Below are positions 36,875-43,372 of a stretch of 43,385 nt of DNA, in pieces. The DNA comes from an uncultured Clostridia bacterium (lineage in GTDB: Bacteria > Bacillota > Clostridia > Oscillospirales > Acutalibacteraceae), in contig CALWIK010000010.1 of the NCBI GenBank assembly GCA_944380725.1, positions 1-43,385 of the forward strand. Reading direction: 5' to 3'. The position numbers and the translations under genes were made by a program. How positions within the stretch are numbered: position 1 is the first letter of the stretch; the number at the start of each line of letters is the position of its first letter. Below the pieces are notes generated by a model that saw only the letters and a list, made by a program, of their open reading frames with translations, made no database searches and was not told the origin of the DNA.

Positions 36875-37159
36875 TTACTGCTCCAAAGCATAAACACAAA
36901 CACGTTTTCTATCTCGACCAAAACGCTCAAACTTTACTTTTCCATCAATAAGTGCAAAAAGCGTATCATCCGAACCTCGCCCAACATTTTCACCCGCATG
37001 AACATGCGTACCTCTTTGTTTAACAATTATATTCCCCGCACGTACTACCTGGCCATCAGCACGTTTTACTCCCAAACGTTTTGATTCAGAATCTCGGCCA
37101 TTTTTAGTTGAACCCATACCTTTTTTATGCGCAAATAATTGAATATCTATTCTAAGCAT
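36875..37159 (-). CDS. rpmA: 50S ribosomal protein L27 with cleavable N-terminal extension
   Basis: L27 reaches the peptidyl transferase centre with its N-terminus. 94 residues. Ahead of the conserved [15 protein letters not shown] there is a nine-residue extension (MLRIDIQLF), the form that in Firmicutes must be removed by the protease Prp. The usual site is LQFF|A; here it reads IQLF|A. The start at 37159 is seven bases after GGAGGTG; the ATG at 37177 lies within prp. The prp stop is four bases upstream. Confidence 0.96.
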   Translation of the reverse strand: MLRIDIQLFAHKKGMGSTKNGRDSESKRLGVKRADGQVVRAGNIIVKQRGTHVHAGENVGRGSDDTLFALIDGKVKFERFGRDRKRVCVYALEQ

Positions 37160-37163
37160 ATCG

Positions 37164-37487
37164 CTACACCTCCACATAATTAACAGTAATATTTTTAGGA
37201 TACTGCTCTTCTAAATTAAGCATATGAAGCTTAAATCCTAATAAAATATCTTTGCACAAATCTGCATCATTATTATTTATTTTTAAAAATACATATCCAG
37301 AATTTTCTACCCGAATATCCACAGAAACTTTAATTATTTCGGATATGGTATTAGCAACGAGAAATGCTGCCGAAGAAACCGCAGCACATACTATATCATA
37401 GCCATGTACATCACATCCAGCATGACCATAAATTTCAAAGCCCAAAAGACAACCTTCATCCGTAATAAAAAAGTCCACGTTTACCAT
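37164..37487 (-). CDS. prp: Ribosomal-processing cysteine protease Prp (YsxB)
   Basis: Cleaves the N-terminal extension of L27. 107 residues. The catalytic dyad is at the usual places: His22 in YGHAGCD and Cys34 in [11 protein letters not shown]. The substrate gene is directly downstream, rplU directly upstream. The frame begins with GTG at 37499, but the ATG at 37487 gives the family-typical start ([12 protein letters not shown]). Neither start has a clear SD, so translation probably depends on coupling to rplU, which ends a few bases upstream. Confidence 0.94.
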   Translation of the reverse strand: MVNVDFFITDEGCLLGFEIYGHAGCDVHGYDIVCAAVSSAAFLVANTISEIIKVSVDIRVENSGYVFLKINNNDADLCKDILLGFKLHMLNLEEQYPKNITVNYVEV

Positions 37488-37502
37488 ATCATACTGCACA
37501 TT

Positions 37503-37808
37503 CTAAACATTAATTGATTCAATCTGCACTTTAGTATATGGTTGTCTATGGCCAAGTTTACGCTTTTGGCCTTTTTTAGGTTTATAAGTAAAAACAGTAA
37601 TCTTTTTTCCTTTACCATTTTTCATGACCTTACCCACAACTTTAGCAGAATCTACAGCGCCATCAACAGTAATTTTTCCATCGCCAAATAATGCAATAGT
37701 TTTAAAATCTACATTTGAACCTTCTTCAACATCAAGTTTTTCAACATATATTATATCACCTTGTTGCACTTTATACTGCTTTCCGCCTGTTTCTATAACT
37801 GCATACAT
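37503..37808 (-). CDS. rplU: 50S ribosomal protein L21
   Basis: 101 residues, MYAVIETGGKQYKVQQGD to the C-terminal GHRQPYTKVQI, the normal size. The frame remains open for 40 codons upstream to 37928, but that stretch holds the promoter (-35 at 37928-37923) and cannot be translated from this message. The ATG at 37808 follows AGGTG by about ten bases. First gene of rplU-prp-rpmA. Confidence 0.96.
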   Translation of the reverse strand: MYAVIETGGKQYKVQQGDIIYVEKLDVEEGSNVDFKTIALFGDGKITVDGAVDSAKVVGKVMKNGKGKKITVFTYKPKKGQKRKLGHRQPYTKVQIESINV

Positions 37809-37893
37809 AAATTCTGGCACCTGCCCTCTTATAAAAGTCTCGCTATTGATAGGTAAATCTTTATAAATTTTTTTCGGACCCACAATATGCGGC
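37809..37893 (-). promoter_or_regulatory. rplU leader (about 85 nt untranslated region)
   Basis: From the predicted start of transcription to the rplU ATG about 85 bases are untranslated. Some Firmicutes carry an autoregulatory L21 leader here. I could not fold a convincing conserved structure by eye, so this entry only marks the leader. Confidence 0.3.
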
Positions 37894-37899
37894 CTTTTA

Positions 37900-37928
37900 A
37901 TGTTATCACACAGAGAAAAATTTGTCAA
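37900..37928 (-). promoter_or_regulatory. SigA promoter of rplU-prp-rpmA
   Basis: On the minus strand a perfect TTGACA (37928-37923), a 17-base spacer and TAACAT (37905-37900) with TGn directly before it. It is the best -35 in the window, as expected for a ribosomal protein operon. Confidence 0.75.
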
Positions 37929-37966
37929 TAAAATCTTCTTATTTATTAAGTAATATCAAGTATTTA

Positions 37967-37995
37967 TTGACGTTGTAATTTTTTTTTGATAAGCT
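37967..37995 (+). promoter_or_regulatory. Possible SigA promoter of tyrS
   Basis: TTGACG (37967-37972), a 17-base spacer and TAAGCT (37990-37995) with TGn before it. It is back to back with the rplU promoter. The 98-base leader to tyrS has none of the T-box hallmarks. Confidence 0.4.
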
Positions 37996-38092
37996 TTAAT
38001 AAAAAATGTTCAATAAACTCCTTTTAAATTTTTTCTGTTTTCCGGAGGCTATTTTCATTTTTAACTTAAATATTTTTGAAAGGAAAGTTTTT

Positions 38093-39337
38093 ATGGGAAT
38101 TTTTGAGACTTTACAAGAACGTGGACTAATTGCTCAAACCACAAATGAAGAAAAAATTAAAAATTTGCTTAATGACCAAAAAATTAAGTTTTATATCGGG
38201 TTTGACCCAACTGCAGATAGTTTACATATTGGACATTTTATCCAGATAATGATTATGTCTTATTTACAAAAAGCTGGGCATACCCCTATTGTTCTATTTG
38301 GTGGAGGAACAGGTTTAATCGGTGATCCGACTGGGAAAACTGATATGCGTAAAATGTTATCTAGTGAAATTATTTCACATAACATAGATTGCTTTAAAAA
38401 GCAAATGGCCCGGTTAATCGATTTTTCTAACAACAAGGCATTTATGGTAAATAATACTGATTGGCTGTCTAATCTTAATTACATCGAGTTTTTACGAGAT
38501 ATTGGAATTCACTTTTCTGTAAATCGCATGCTTTCTTTTGAGTGCTATAAACAACGGCTAGAGCGAGGTTTGTCTTTTTTTGAACTTAATTATATGTTGA
38601 TGCAAAGTTATGACTTTCTTATTTTAAATAGAAAATACAACTGCGTATTAGAATTAGGCGGAGATGATCAATGGAGTAACATAATTGGTGGAGTTGAGCT
38701 GATTCGTAAAAAAGAAAATAAAGAAGTCTTTGGCATGACTTTCAATCTTTTGACAAACAGTGAAGGCAAAAAAATGGGAAAAACTGAAAACGGTGCTGTT
38801 TGGCTAAACGAAAATAAAACTTCTCCATATGGTTTTTATCAATATTGGCGCAATGTTGATGATAAGGACGTTATAAAATGTCTCAAAATGTTAACATTTT
38901 TACCAATCGCCCAAATAAATAAACTTGATAAGCTTGAGGGAGAAGAGATAAATAAAGCAAAAGAAATTTTAGCTTTTGAAGTTACTTCTCTAATTCATGG
39001 TAAAGAAATAGCTACAAAAGTGCAAAATGCGGCTAAAAATCTTTTTTCTTCAGGAACAAACTTTGATAACATGCCAACAACACAAATTAAATCAGATTCG
39101 TTTAGCAATAGAAAAATTTTAATAATTGATTTATTAGTTTTAACAAACTTAGTTAATTCTAAAAGCGAAGCCAGACGTTTAATTGCTCAGGGAGGTATTT
39201 CTATTTTATTTAAGGATAAAACATTTAAAGTTAAAAATTCAGATGAAGTATTATCTGTTGATAATTTTAGTAACGGATTTATTATATTAAAAAAAGGCAA
39301 AAAAATATTTCAAAAAATTATTTTAAAAACAAATTAG
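38093..39337 (+). CDS. tyrS: Tyrosyl-tRNA synthetase
   Basis: Class I synthetase of 414 residues. The ATP-binding HIGH motif is in [10 protein letters not shown] (about residue 45), the second signature is KMGKTENG (KMSKS equivalent; the GK variant is common in TyrRS), and GGDDQWSNI holds the tyrosine pocket. A C-terminal S4-like RNA-binding domain (about 345-414; [17 protein letters not shown]-like) completes it. The frame runs 29 codons upstream, but the ATG at 38093 has AAAGGAAAG ahead and gives the canonical start [12 protein letters not shown] terminator follows. Confidence 0.96.
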   Translation: MGIFETLQERGLIAQTTNEEKIKNLLNDQKIKFYIGFDPTADSLHIGHFIQIMIMSYLQKAGHTPIVLFGGGTGLIGDPTGKTDMRKMLSSEIISHNIDCFKKQMARLIDFSNNKAFMVNNTDWLSNLNYIEFLRDIGIHFSVNRMLSFECYKQRLERGLSFFELNYMLMQSYDFLILNRKYNCVLELGGDDQWSNIIGGVELIRKKENKEVFGMTFNLLTNSEGKKMGKTENGAVWLNENKTSPYGFYQYWRNVDDKDVIKCLKMLTFLPIAQINKLDKLEGEEINKAKEILAFEVTSLIHGKEIATKVQNAAKNLFSSGTNFDNMPTTQIKSDSFSNRKILIIDLLVLTNLVNSKSEARRLIAQGGISILFKDKTFKVKNSDEVLSVDNFSNGFIILKKGKKIFQKIILKTN

Positions 39338-39350
39338 AAATTTAGTTAAT

Positions 39351-39381
39351 AAAAGGCTCATTATAATGAGTCTTTTATTTT
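39351..39381 (+). terminator. Rho-independent terminator of tyrS
   Basis: An eleven-base stem (39351-39361 with 39366-39376, one G-U pair), a four-base loop and a T-rich tail (TTTTATTTTTA). It isolates the cotJ operon from tyrS. Confidence 0.8.
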
Positions 39382-39410
39382 TATATAAAATTCAACAAAA
39401 AAAATATTTG

Positions 39411-39418
39411 CATATAAT
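39411..39418 (+). promoter_or_regulatory. SigE-like -10 element of the cotJ operon
   Basis: CATATAAT agrees with the SigE -10 (CATACAmT) at seven of eight positions, and cotJ is SigE-dependent in Bacillus. A -35 at the correct distance is not clear (ATTCAAC region). Just downstream, 39422-39447, an eleven-base inverted repeat (ATTAAATCATA / TATGGTTTAAT, one G-U pair) with a four-base loop overlaps the predicted start of transcription. Confidence 0.45.
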
Positions 39419-39467
39419 GGTATTAAATCATAGAATTATGGTTTAATTTTTATGAGGAAGTGCATTT

Positions 39468-39668
39468 ATGGAAGATAATTTTTTTGATATTCAGCCAAAT
39501 AAACATTTAATATCTCCCTTACCCGAATCTCCTGTTGTAGCTATGGCATACGTTCCTTTTCAAAACCCAACTGAAATTTATTCTGCAGAACAAGGTCTAA
39601 AAAGAGGAACAATCTTTCCTTGCTTAGATAGGCCATTTTATGGTTGTGAGGTGCTAAAACATGGATAG
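39468..39668 (+). CDS. cotJA: Spore coat-associated protein CotJA
   Basis: 66 residues, the CotJA family: hydrophilic start, then AMAYVPFQ, YSAEQGLKRGTIFPCLDRPF with the conserved Pro-Cys and Phe. It belongs to the inner coat in Bacillus, where CotJA is required for CotJC assembly. SD GAGGAAGTG is ahead of the ATG. Its stop overlaps the cotJB start by eight bases. Confidence 0.93.
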   Translation: MEDNFFDIQPNKHLISPLPESPVVAMAYVPFQNPTEIYSAEQGLKRGTIFPCLDRPFYGCEVLKHG

Positions 39669-39921
39669 TCGAGAAAAATTATTAAAGCGCATTGCTTCGT
39701 ATGACTTTGCTATTGTTGAATTAAATCTATTCTTAGACTCCCATCCAAATGACAAAACAGCTAAGTTGAAAATTAACGAATATATTAATAAGTCTAACAA
39801 ATTACGACATGAGTTTGAAATTAAGTATGGTCCATTAGTTGCAACAAGCAAAGGTACCAATCAATGGACTTGGATTTCTAATCCTTGGCCATGGGACAAT
39901 GTTGAGGAGGTTGAAGAATAA
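39661..39921 (+). CDS. cotJB: Spore coat protein CotJB
   Basis: 86 residues with the family pattern IASYDFAIVELNLFLDSHP near the N-terminus and the aromatic C-terminal WTWISNPWPWD. It starts at an ATG inside the end of cotJA (SD GAGGTG seven bases before) and its TAA overlaps the cotJC ATG by one base, so the three are translationally coupled. Confidence 0.93.
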   Translation: MDSREKLLKRIASYDFAIVELNLFLDSHPNDKTAKLKINEYINKSNKLRHEFEIKYGPLVATSKGTNQWTWISNPWPWDNVEEVEE

Positions 39922-40127
39922 TGTGGGTTTACGAAAAAAAATTACAATATCCGATAAATATTAAAAGAACTAATCCTGAATTAGCCAAGATTATAATTAG
40001 TCAATATGGCGGTCCTGACGGAGAACTTGGTGCATCTTTACGCTATTTAAGTCAGCGATTTTCTATGCCATACCCTGAGCTAAAAGCCATATTAACAGAT
40101 ATAGGTACGGAGGAATTAGCACACTGA
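39921..40127 (+). pseudogene. cotJC: CotJC (Mn-catalase-like coat protein), interrupted after codon 68
   Basis: Normal CotJC has about 190 residues; here only 68 are encoded. The retained part is well conserved (MWVYEKKLQYPI, LAKIIISQYGGPDGELGASLRYL, LTDIGTEELAH), with the first dimetal ligands (Glu of DGEL, Glu and His of EELAH), and then stops at TGA. The expected continuation (LEMI...) and the second half of the metal site are missing. The sequence becomes unrelated directly after the CAC codon at 40122-40124, and the recombinase gene begins to read in from the other side ten bases on. No other lesion is seen in the retained portion, so the gene is split by insertion, not decayed. Confidence 0.85.
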
Positions 40128-40136
40128 TGTTGTATC
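40104..40136. other. Probable left attachment site (attL) of the intervening element
   Basis: The boundary between cotJC (GGTACGGAGGAATTAGCACAC, ending 40124) and foreign sequence. Large serine recombinases use sites of about 40-50 bases with a two-base crossover core, so the core should lie within or next to this segment. The matching attR with the rest of cotJC would lie beyond 43385. Confidence 0.5.
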
Positions 40137-41741
40137 TTATTTCATCCTATTATCGGAGCTATCTGGAAGTTTCGGATATAGAATAATCTCAAAGTCATCG
40201 GGAGAATTATGCCATCGTCCGCCTTTATCCTTGGTGTATACCACCTTCTCAAGAACCTGTTTCAACATATCGTTCTTAGCTTTTGGAGTTTTTAAATTTT
40301 TATAAACTTCCAGAAGTTTTTCTATTTTTGGAACTACAATTTTTTTATTTTTATTTCTTGCAATTTCAGTATCTACAAGAGATTCGATAGCCATTTTATC
40401 CTTTTTTAGTTTTTCAAGTTTTTTTGAATTGATAGAGGAACGTTCTAAAAATACTTCAGTAGAATATATCCCTTGTTCAAGCAAGTCATGTAATTTGTCC
40501 ATTTGGGATCTAATTTTCTCTATCTCTTTGTCAAGTCTTTTAATTGCTAGCATCTGCGCATTGATATTTATAGGAGATTTGTTGTTTGATTTCCAACTGA
40601 GCTTATACTCTTTCAGCCATTCTTTCAGGCCTTTTATTATTCTGTCTTCGACATAATAAAGTGCACAACTCACATTATTACAAGTCTTAGCGGCACACAT
40701 TAATGTATCTGGTTGATTTTTTTCTTTGCTGTAAGGTCTGCGAACCATTTTCCTTCCGCATTTACCACAAACAACTATTCCAGCAAGAGAATTTTTAATT
40801 ACTCCGTGTTCACCTATTGGTCTTGGAGGATTTTTAGACATTAGACTCTGAACTAAATCAAATGTTTCCTTTTTTATGATAGGGACATGAAGTCCATCAG
40901 ATAATATGCAATCTTCAGCAGATGCTCGAGGTCTTTCAATTGTTATTTGTCCATTTACAATTTTTTTATTTGCAGGTCTCCAATTCCATCTTATTTTTCC
41001 TATGTAAACGGGATTGATAAGTATATCTCGTATAGTAGATGGAACCCAATCTTTTCTCTTTTTCGCTGGAATTTTCATTGCATTTAACTTATTTGCAATT
41101 AATCCAGTACCTAATCTATTATAAGTACCGTCTTCTTGTAGCTCACCCACAGTGTATAATTCAAATATAAGCTTAACTATCTCAGCTTCTTCTTTGAGTG
41201 GTTCAAGCGTAAATCCCTTATCATTTTCTATTTTCTTTCTTATGTATCCATAAGGCGGTTGATTGGCAACGTATTTACCTTCCTTGACAGAAGCTATACG
41301 GCCTCTTTGCAGCCTTCGATTAATAGTTTTATATTCTCTCCTGCTCATAAAAAGGCCAAACTCAAAGTATTCCTCGTCAAATTCATTATTAGGGTCATAT
41401 ACCTTCACAGGGGTAATAATTTTTGTATCGCTTAGTTGGAAGGTCTGAGCAACGATTCCTTGGTCAATGGTGTTTCCACGTGCAAGACGTTCAACCTCCA
41501 TAACAAGTACCCCGTCCCATATCCCTTGCTCAACTTCTGATAGTAGTTTTTGCATTACTGGACGAGCTGATATAGTTTCTCCAGATATTATTTCTTTGTA
41601 TATACATTTGATATTAAGATGCATTTTTTTAGCAAGTTCAAGTAATGCTCTTTCGTGTCTTATTAATGTCTCACCTTCGCCGCGCAACTCTGCTTCCACA
41701 TCCGAACGTGATTTTCTCAAGTATATGCAATACTGTTCCAT
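40137..41741 (-). CDS. Large serine recombinase (phage integrase type)
   Basis: 534 residues, apparently intact. The resolvase-like catalytic domain (1-150) has the nucleophilic Ser11 with Arg9 in CIYLRKSRSD, GETISARP, and VMEVERLARG with the conserved Arg residues. The recombinase domain (155-270) includes PPYGYIRKK and NPVYIGKIRW. The zinc-ribbon domain (about 305-360) has VCGKCGRKM and the pair CAAKTCNNVSC, and a long coiled coil (about 400-460) is rich in K, E and L. Such enzymes integrate alone and excise with a directionality factor. Start ATG with AAGGAAGG ten bases ahead. The stop codon is ten bases from the broken cotJC. Confidence 0.95.
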   Translation of the reverse strand: MEQYCIYLRKSRSDVEAELRGEGETLIRHERALLELAKKMHLNIKCIYKEIISGETISARPVMQKLLSEVEQGIWDGVLVMEVERLARGNTIDQGIVAQTFQLSDTKIITPVKVYDPNNEFDEEYFEFGLFMSRREYKTINRRLQRGRIASVKEGKYVANQPPYGYIRKKIENDKGFTLEPLKEEAEIVKLIFELYTVGELQEDGTYNRLGTGLIANKLNAMKIPAKKRKDWVPSTIRDILINPVYIGKIRWNWRPANKKIVNGQITIERPRASAEDCILSDGLHVPIIKKETFDLVQSLMSKNPPRPIGEHGVIKNSLAGIVVCGKCGRKMVRRPYSKEKNQPDTLMCAAKTCNNVSCALYYVEDRIIKGLKEWLKEYKLSWKSNNKSPININAQMLAIKRLDKEIEKIRSQMDKLHDLLEQGIYSTEVFLERSSINSKKLEKLKKDKMAIESLVDTEIARNKNKKIVVPKIEKLLEVYKNLKTPKAKNDMLKQVLEKVVYTKDKGGRWHNSPDDFEIILYPKLPDSSDNRMK

Positions 41742-41771
41742 AATTTTTACCTTCCTTGTGGTTTTTATTTA

Positions 41772-41800
41772 ATTATACACTGATATTGGAGCTAAATCAA
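41772..41800 (-). promoter_or_regulatory. SigA-type promoter of the recombinase gene
   Basis: On the minus strand TTGATT (41800-41795), a 17-base spacer and TATAAT (41777-41772). This looks like a vegetative promoter; no SigE or SigK element was recognised ahead of the gene. Confidence 0.65.
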
Positions 41801-41836
41801 TTATATAGGTGCCAAAATAAAAAGGAGGAAACTCAA

Positions 41837-41983
41837 ATGCAAACATTTTTATTAATAGTAATTTTAATTTTGGTAGTAATAAATTTAAGGCAGGCAGATG
41901 AATTAAGGGATCTAGAACGGAAGACCTTAGATGCATTTAAAATAGTCTGCAAAAAATTAAAACAAAACACGGAGGAGAAATGA
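41837..41983 (+). CDS. Small membrane protein of the phage element
   Basis: 48 residues, not recognised: one hydrophobic helix (TFLLIVILILVVI) at the N-terminus, then a charged, helical tail. AAAGGAGG stands eight bases ahead of the ATG at 41837; the frame is open further upstream, but that start would overlap the recombinase promoter. The next gene begins one base after its stop. Confidence 0.65.
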   Translation: MQTFLLIVILILVVINLRQADELRDLERKTLDAFKIVCKKLKQNTEEK

Positions 41984-41984
41984 A

Positions 41985-42220
41985 ATGATGGAATTGATTG
42001 AAAAAATTTACTTAACGCCGCCAGATAATGAGGCAATTCCAGTAACGGAATGTTTTTTTGTAGTGAAAGTATTTATGTTGGCGATGAATTTTACATCTTA
42101 GATGGATTTAATTGCTGTGAAGATTGCCTGGACAAGTATTTTAAAGTTGTTGCAGAGCTGCCGGATTGGGAAGCCGAAAAGGCGGATTTAGAACATCATG
42201 ATGTGGAGGTGAATCGATAA
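41985..42220 (+). pseudogene. Cys-rich small phage protein (Zn-finger-like), frame broken at a T7 tract
   Basis: Read straight, the frame from ATG 41985 stops after 38 residues at 42101. A -1 shift at the run of seven T (42053-42059) continues for another 55 codons to the TAA at 42218-42220, just before the next gene. Only the shifted product joins the first cysteine pair (ECFFC) to the later CCEDC, giving a CxxC...CxxC zinc-finger layout. So the two parts once formed, or still form by slippage on T TTT TTT, a single protein of about 77 residues. Single-base loss, a sequencing error in the homopolymer, and programmed frameshifting are all possible. SD GGAGGAG precedes. Confidence 0.6.
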
Positions 42221-42221
42221 A

Positions 42222-42905
42222 ATGAAAGAAGAAAAATCAGTATTTGAAACGCTATTCGAAGTAAATGTAAATGAACATATCGAAAAGAAAAATGCGTTGT
42301 CGTACCTATCTTGGGCATATGCGTGGGCAGAGGTGAAGAAGAGGTTTCCAGAAGCAAATTATAAAGTTTACGAAACGGAGTCTGGATGTATTTACTTTAC
42401 CGATGGAAAAACTTGTTAGGTAAAAACTGGAGTGACGATTGATGGAATTGAGCACATAGAATATTTGCCGATAATGGATTACAAAAACAAGTCGATTCTG
42501 CTTGAAAACGTTACGAGCTTTGATGTGAATAAAAGTATACAGCGCAGCTTAACAAAGGCCTTAGCCCGCCACGGACTAGGTCTTTATTTATACGCAGGAG
42601 AGGATTTGCCAGAAATTGAGATTGAAAAAATTAGTGCAAAAGATGCAAAAATTCTTCAAAATGTGGTAAAAAACTTTGCTGAGCCGGATAAATTGTACGC
42701 TACACTCTTAAAGAGATACAATGTGCGAAGTTTTAAGGAATTAACACTTAAGCAACGAGTTGAAATTTTAGAAGGGCTCGCGGCGTTGCGCTGCCAGTGG
42801 CAGAAAAAGCAAGGTCGACGAGCAGGAAAAGGCACAGAGCAATGCAAACGGAGTGCGCAGTGCGACCATGCCTTTGACCGGGAAAACTTAAGTGCAAAGT
42901 TTTGA
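42222..42905 (+). pseudogene. DUF1071/Sak-like single-strand annealing protein with in-frame TAG
   Basis: The protein resembles phage DUF1071 (Sak) recombinases, which anneal single strands. Residues 1-65 (SYLSWAYAWAEVKKRFPEA, DGKTC) and 67-165 (VKTGVTIDGIEHIEYLP, KSIQRSLTKALARHGLGLYLYAGED) are in the same frame, split by TAG at 42417. Relatives have Trp at this place, so TGG to TAG is the simplest change. Near the 3' end the good reading moves to the +1 frame at about 42790 (AASGRKSKVDEQEK... ending LTGKT and TAA at 42889-42891). If continued in frame, the product ends at 42905. Either a decayed gene or an amber-suppressed one; the shift in frame favours decay. Confidence 0.65.
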
Positions 42906-43372
42906 ATAAGGTAAAAAATTTAGGATGGAAATAAAGTTCACAGTACCGGGGATGCCGCAGGGCAAGCAAAGACCGAGAGTGTGTAGAATTAATGGAAGAA
43001 GTCTTACCTATACGCCAAAGAAGACAATTGAATATGAAAGACTCGTAAGGGCAAGTTATGCAGCCGTTTCTAAAGTGAAATTCGAAAGAAATTTACCGAT
43101 AGAAATTAGTATTCTCGCCCTTTATCCTATTCCTAAATACGCCAGCAAGAAAACAAAAAACCTGATGTTAAATGGCTGTCTTTTACCGACAAAGAAGCCA
43201 GATTCAGACAATACCATCGAAATTATCTTGGATGCATTAAATGGAGTGGCTTATTGTGATGGTGCGCGGGGCGCCGCGTCCGGTGGACGATGAAGGAGCA
43301 CCGCGAACAGGAAGAAATACAGAGCGTTGCGAAGCGCTCCAAGCGAGCAAGGCGACAATATTTCTGACCGGG
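42820..43372 (+). repeat. Two related GC-rich 3'-tail segments (42820-42882 and 43305-43372)
   Basis: Both share GA(G/A)CAGGAA, ACAGAGC and, after a five-base indel, GCGAC.AT and TGACCGGG. In the +1 frame relative to the host gene both encode AT(M/I)(P/F)LTG(K/E) just before the stop. The first copy lies at the 3' end of the annealing-protein gene, the second at the 3' end of the RusA-like gene. Confidence 0.45.
42925..43293 (+). pseudogene. RusA-like Holliday junction resolvase, C-terminus disrupted
   Basis: Phage resolvase of the RusA family. Residues 1-113 match the fold: VPGMPQGKQRPRVCR (basic loop), TPKKTIEYE, and KPDSDNTIEIILDALNGVAYCD with the conserved Asp residues of the active site. 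After GVAYCD, relatives continue with D and a last strand; here the frame enters a GC-rich stretch and ends with GARGAASGGR. The +1 frame there stays open to the TAA at 43376-43378. The active-site region is complete, but the fold lacks its last part, so activity is doubtful. The start is ATG 20 bases after the previous gene. Confidence 0.65.

Noticed and set aside
37809-37928. Forty-residue N-terminal extension of L21
   Set aside because: The -35 hexamer TTGACA forms its first codons, so the stretch is not transcribed in full; L21 begins at MYAVIETGG.
38000-38092. Possible T-box leader for tyrS
   Set aside because: tyrS is often T-box controlled, but no TGGNACCGCG-like antiterminator box, specifier loop or leader terminator occurs; the leader is about 100 bases only.
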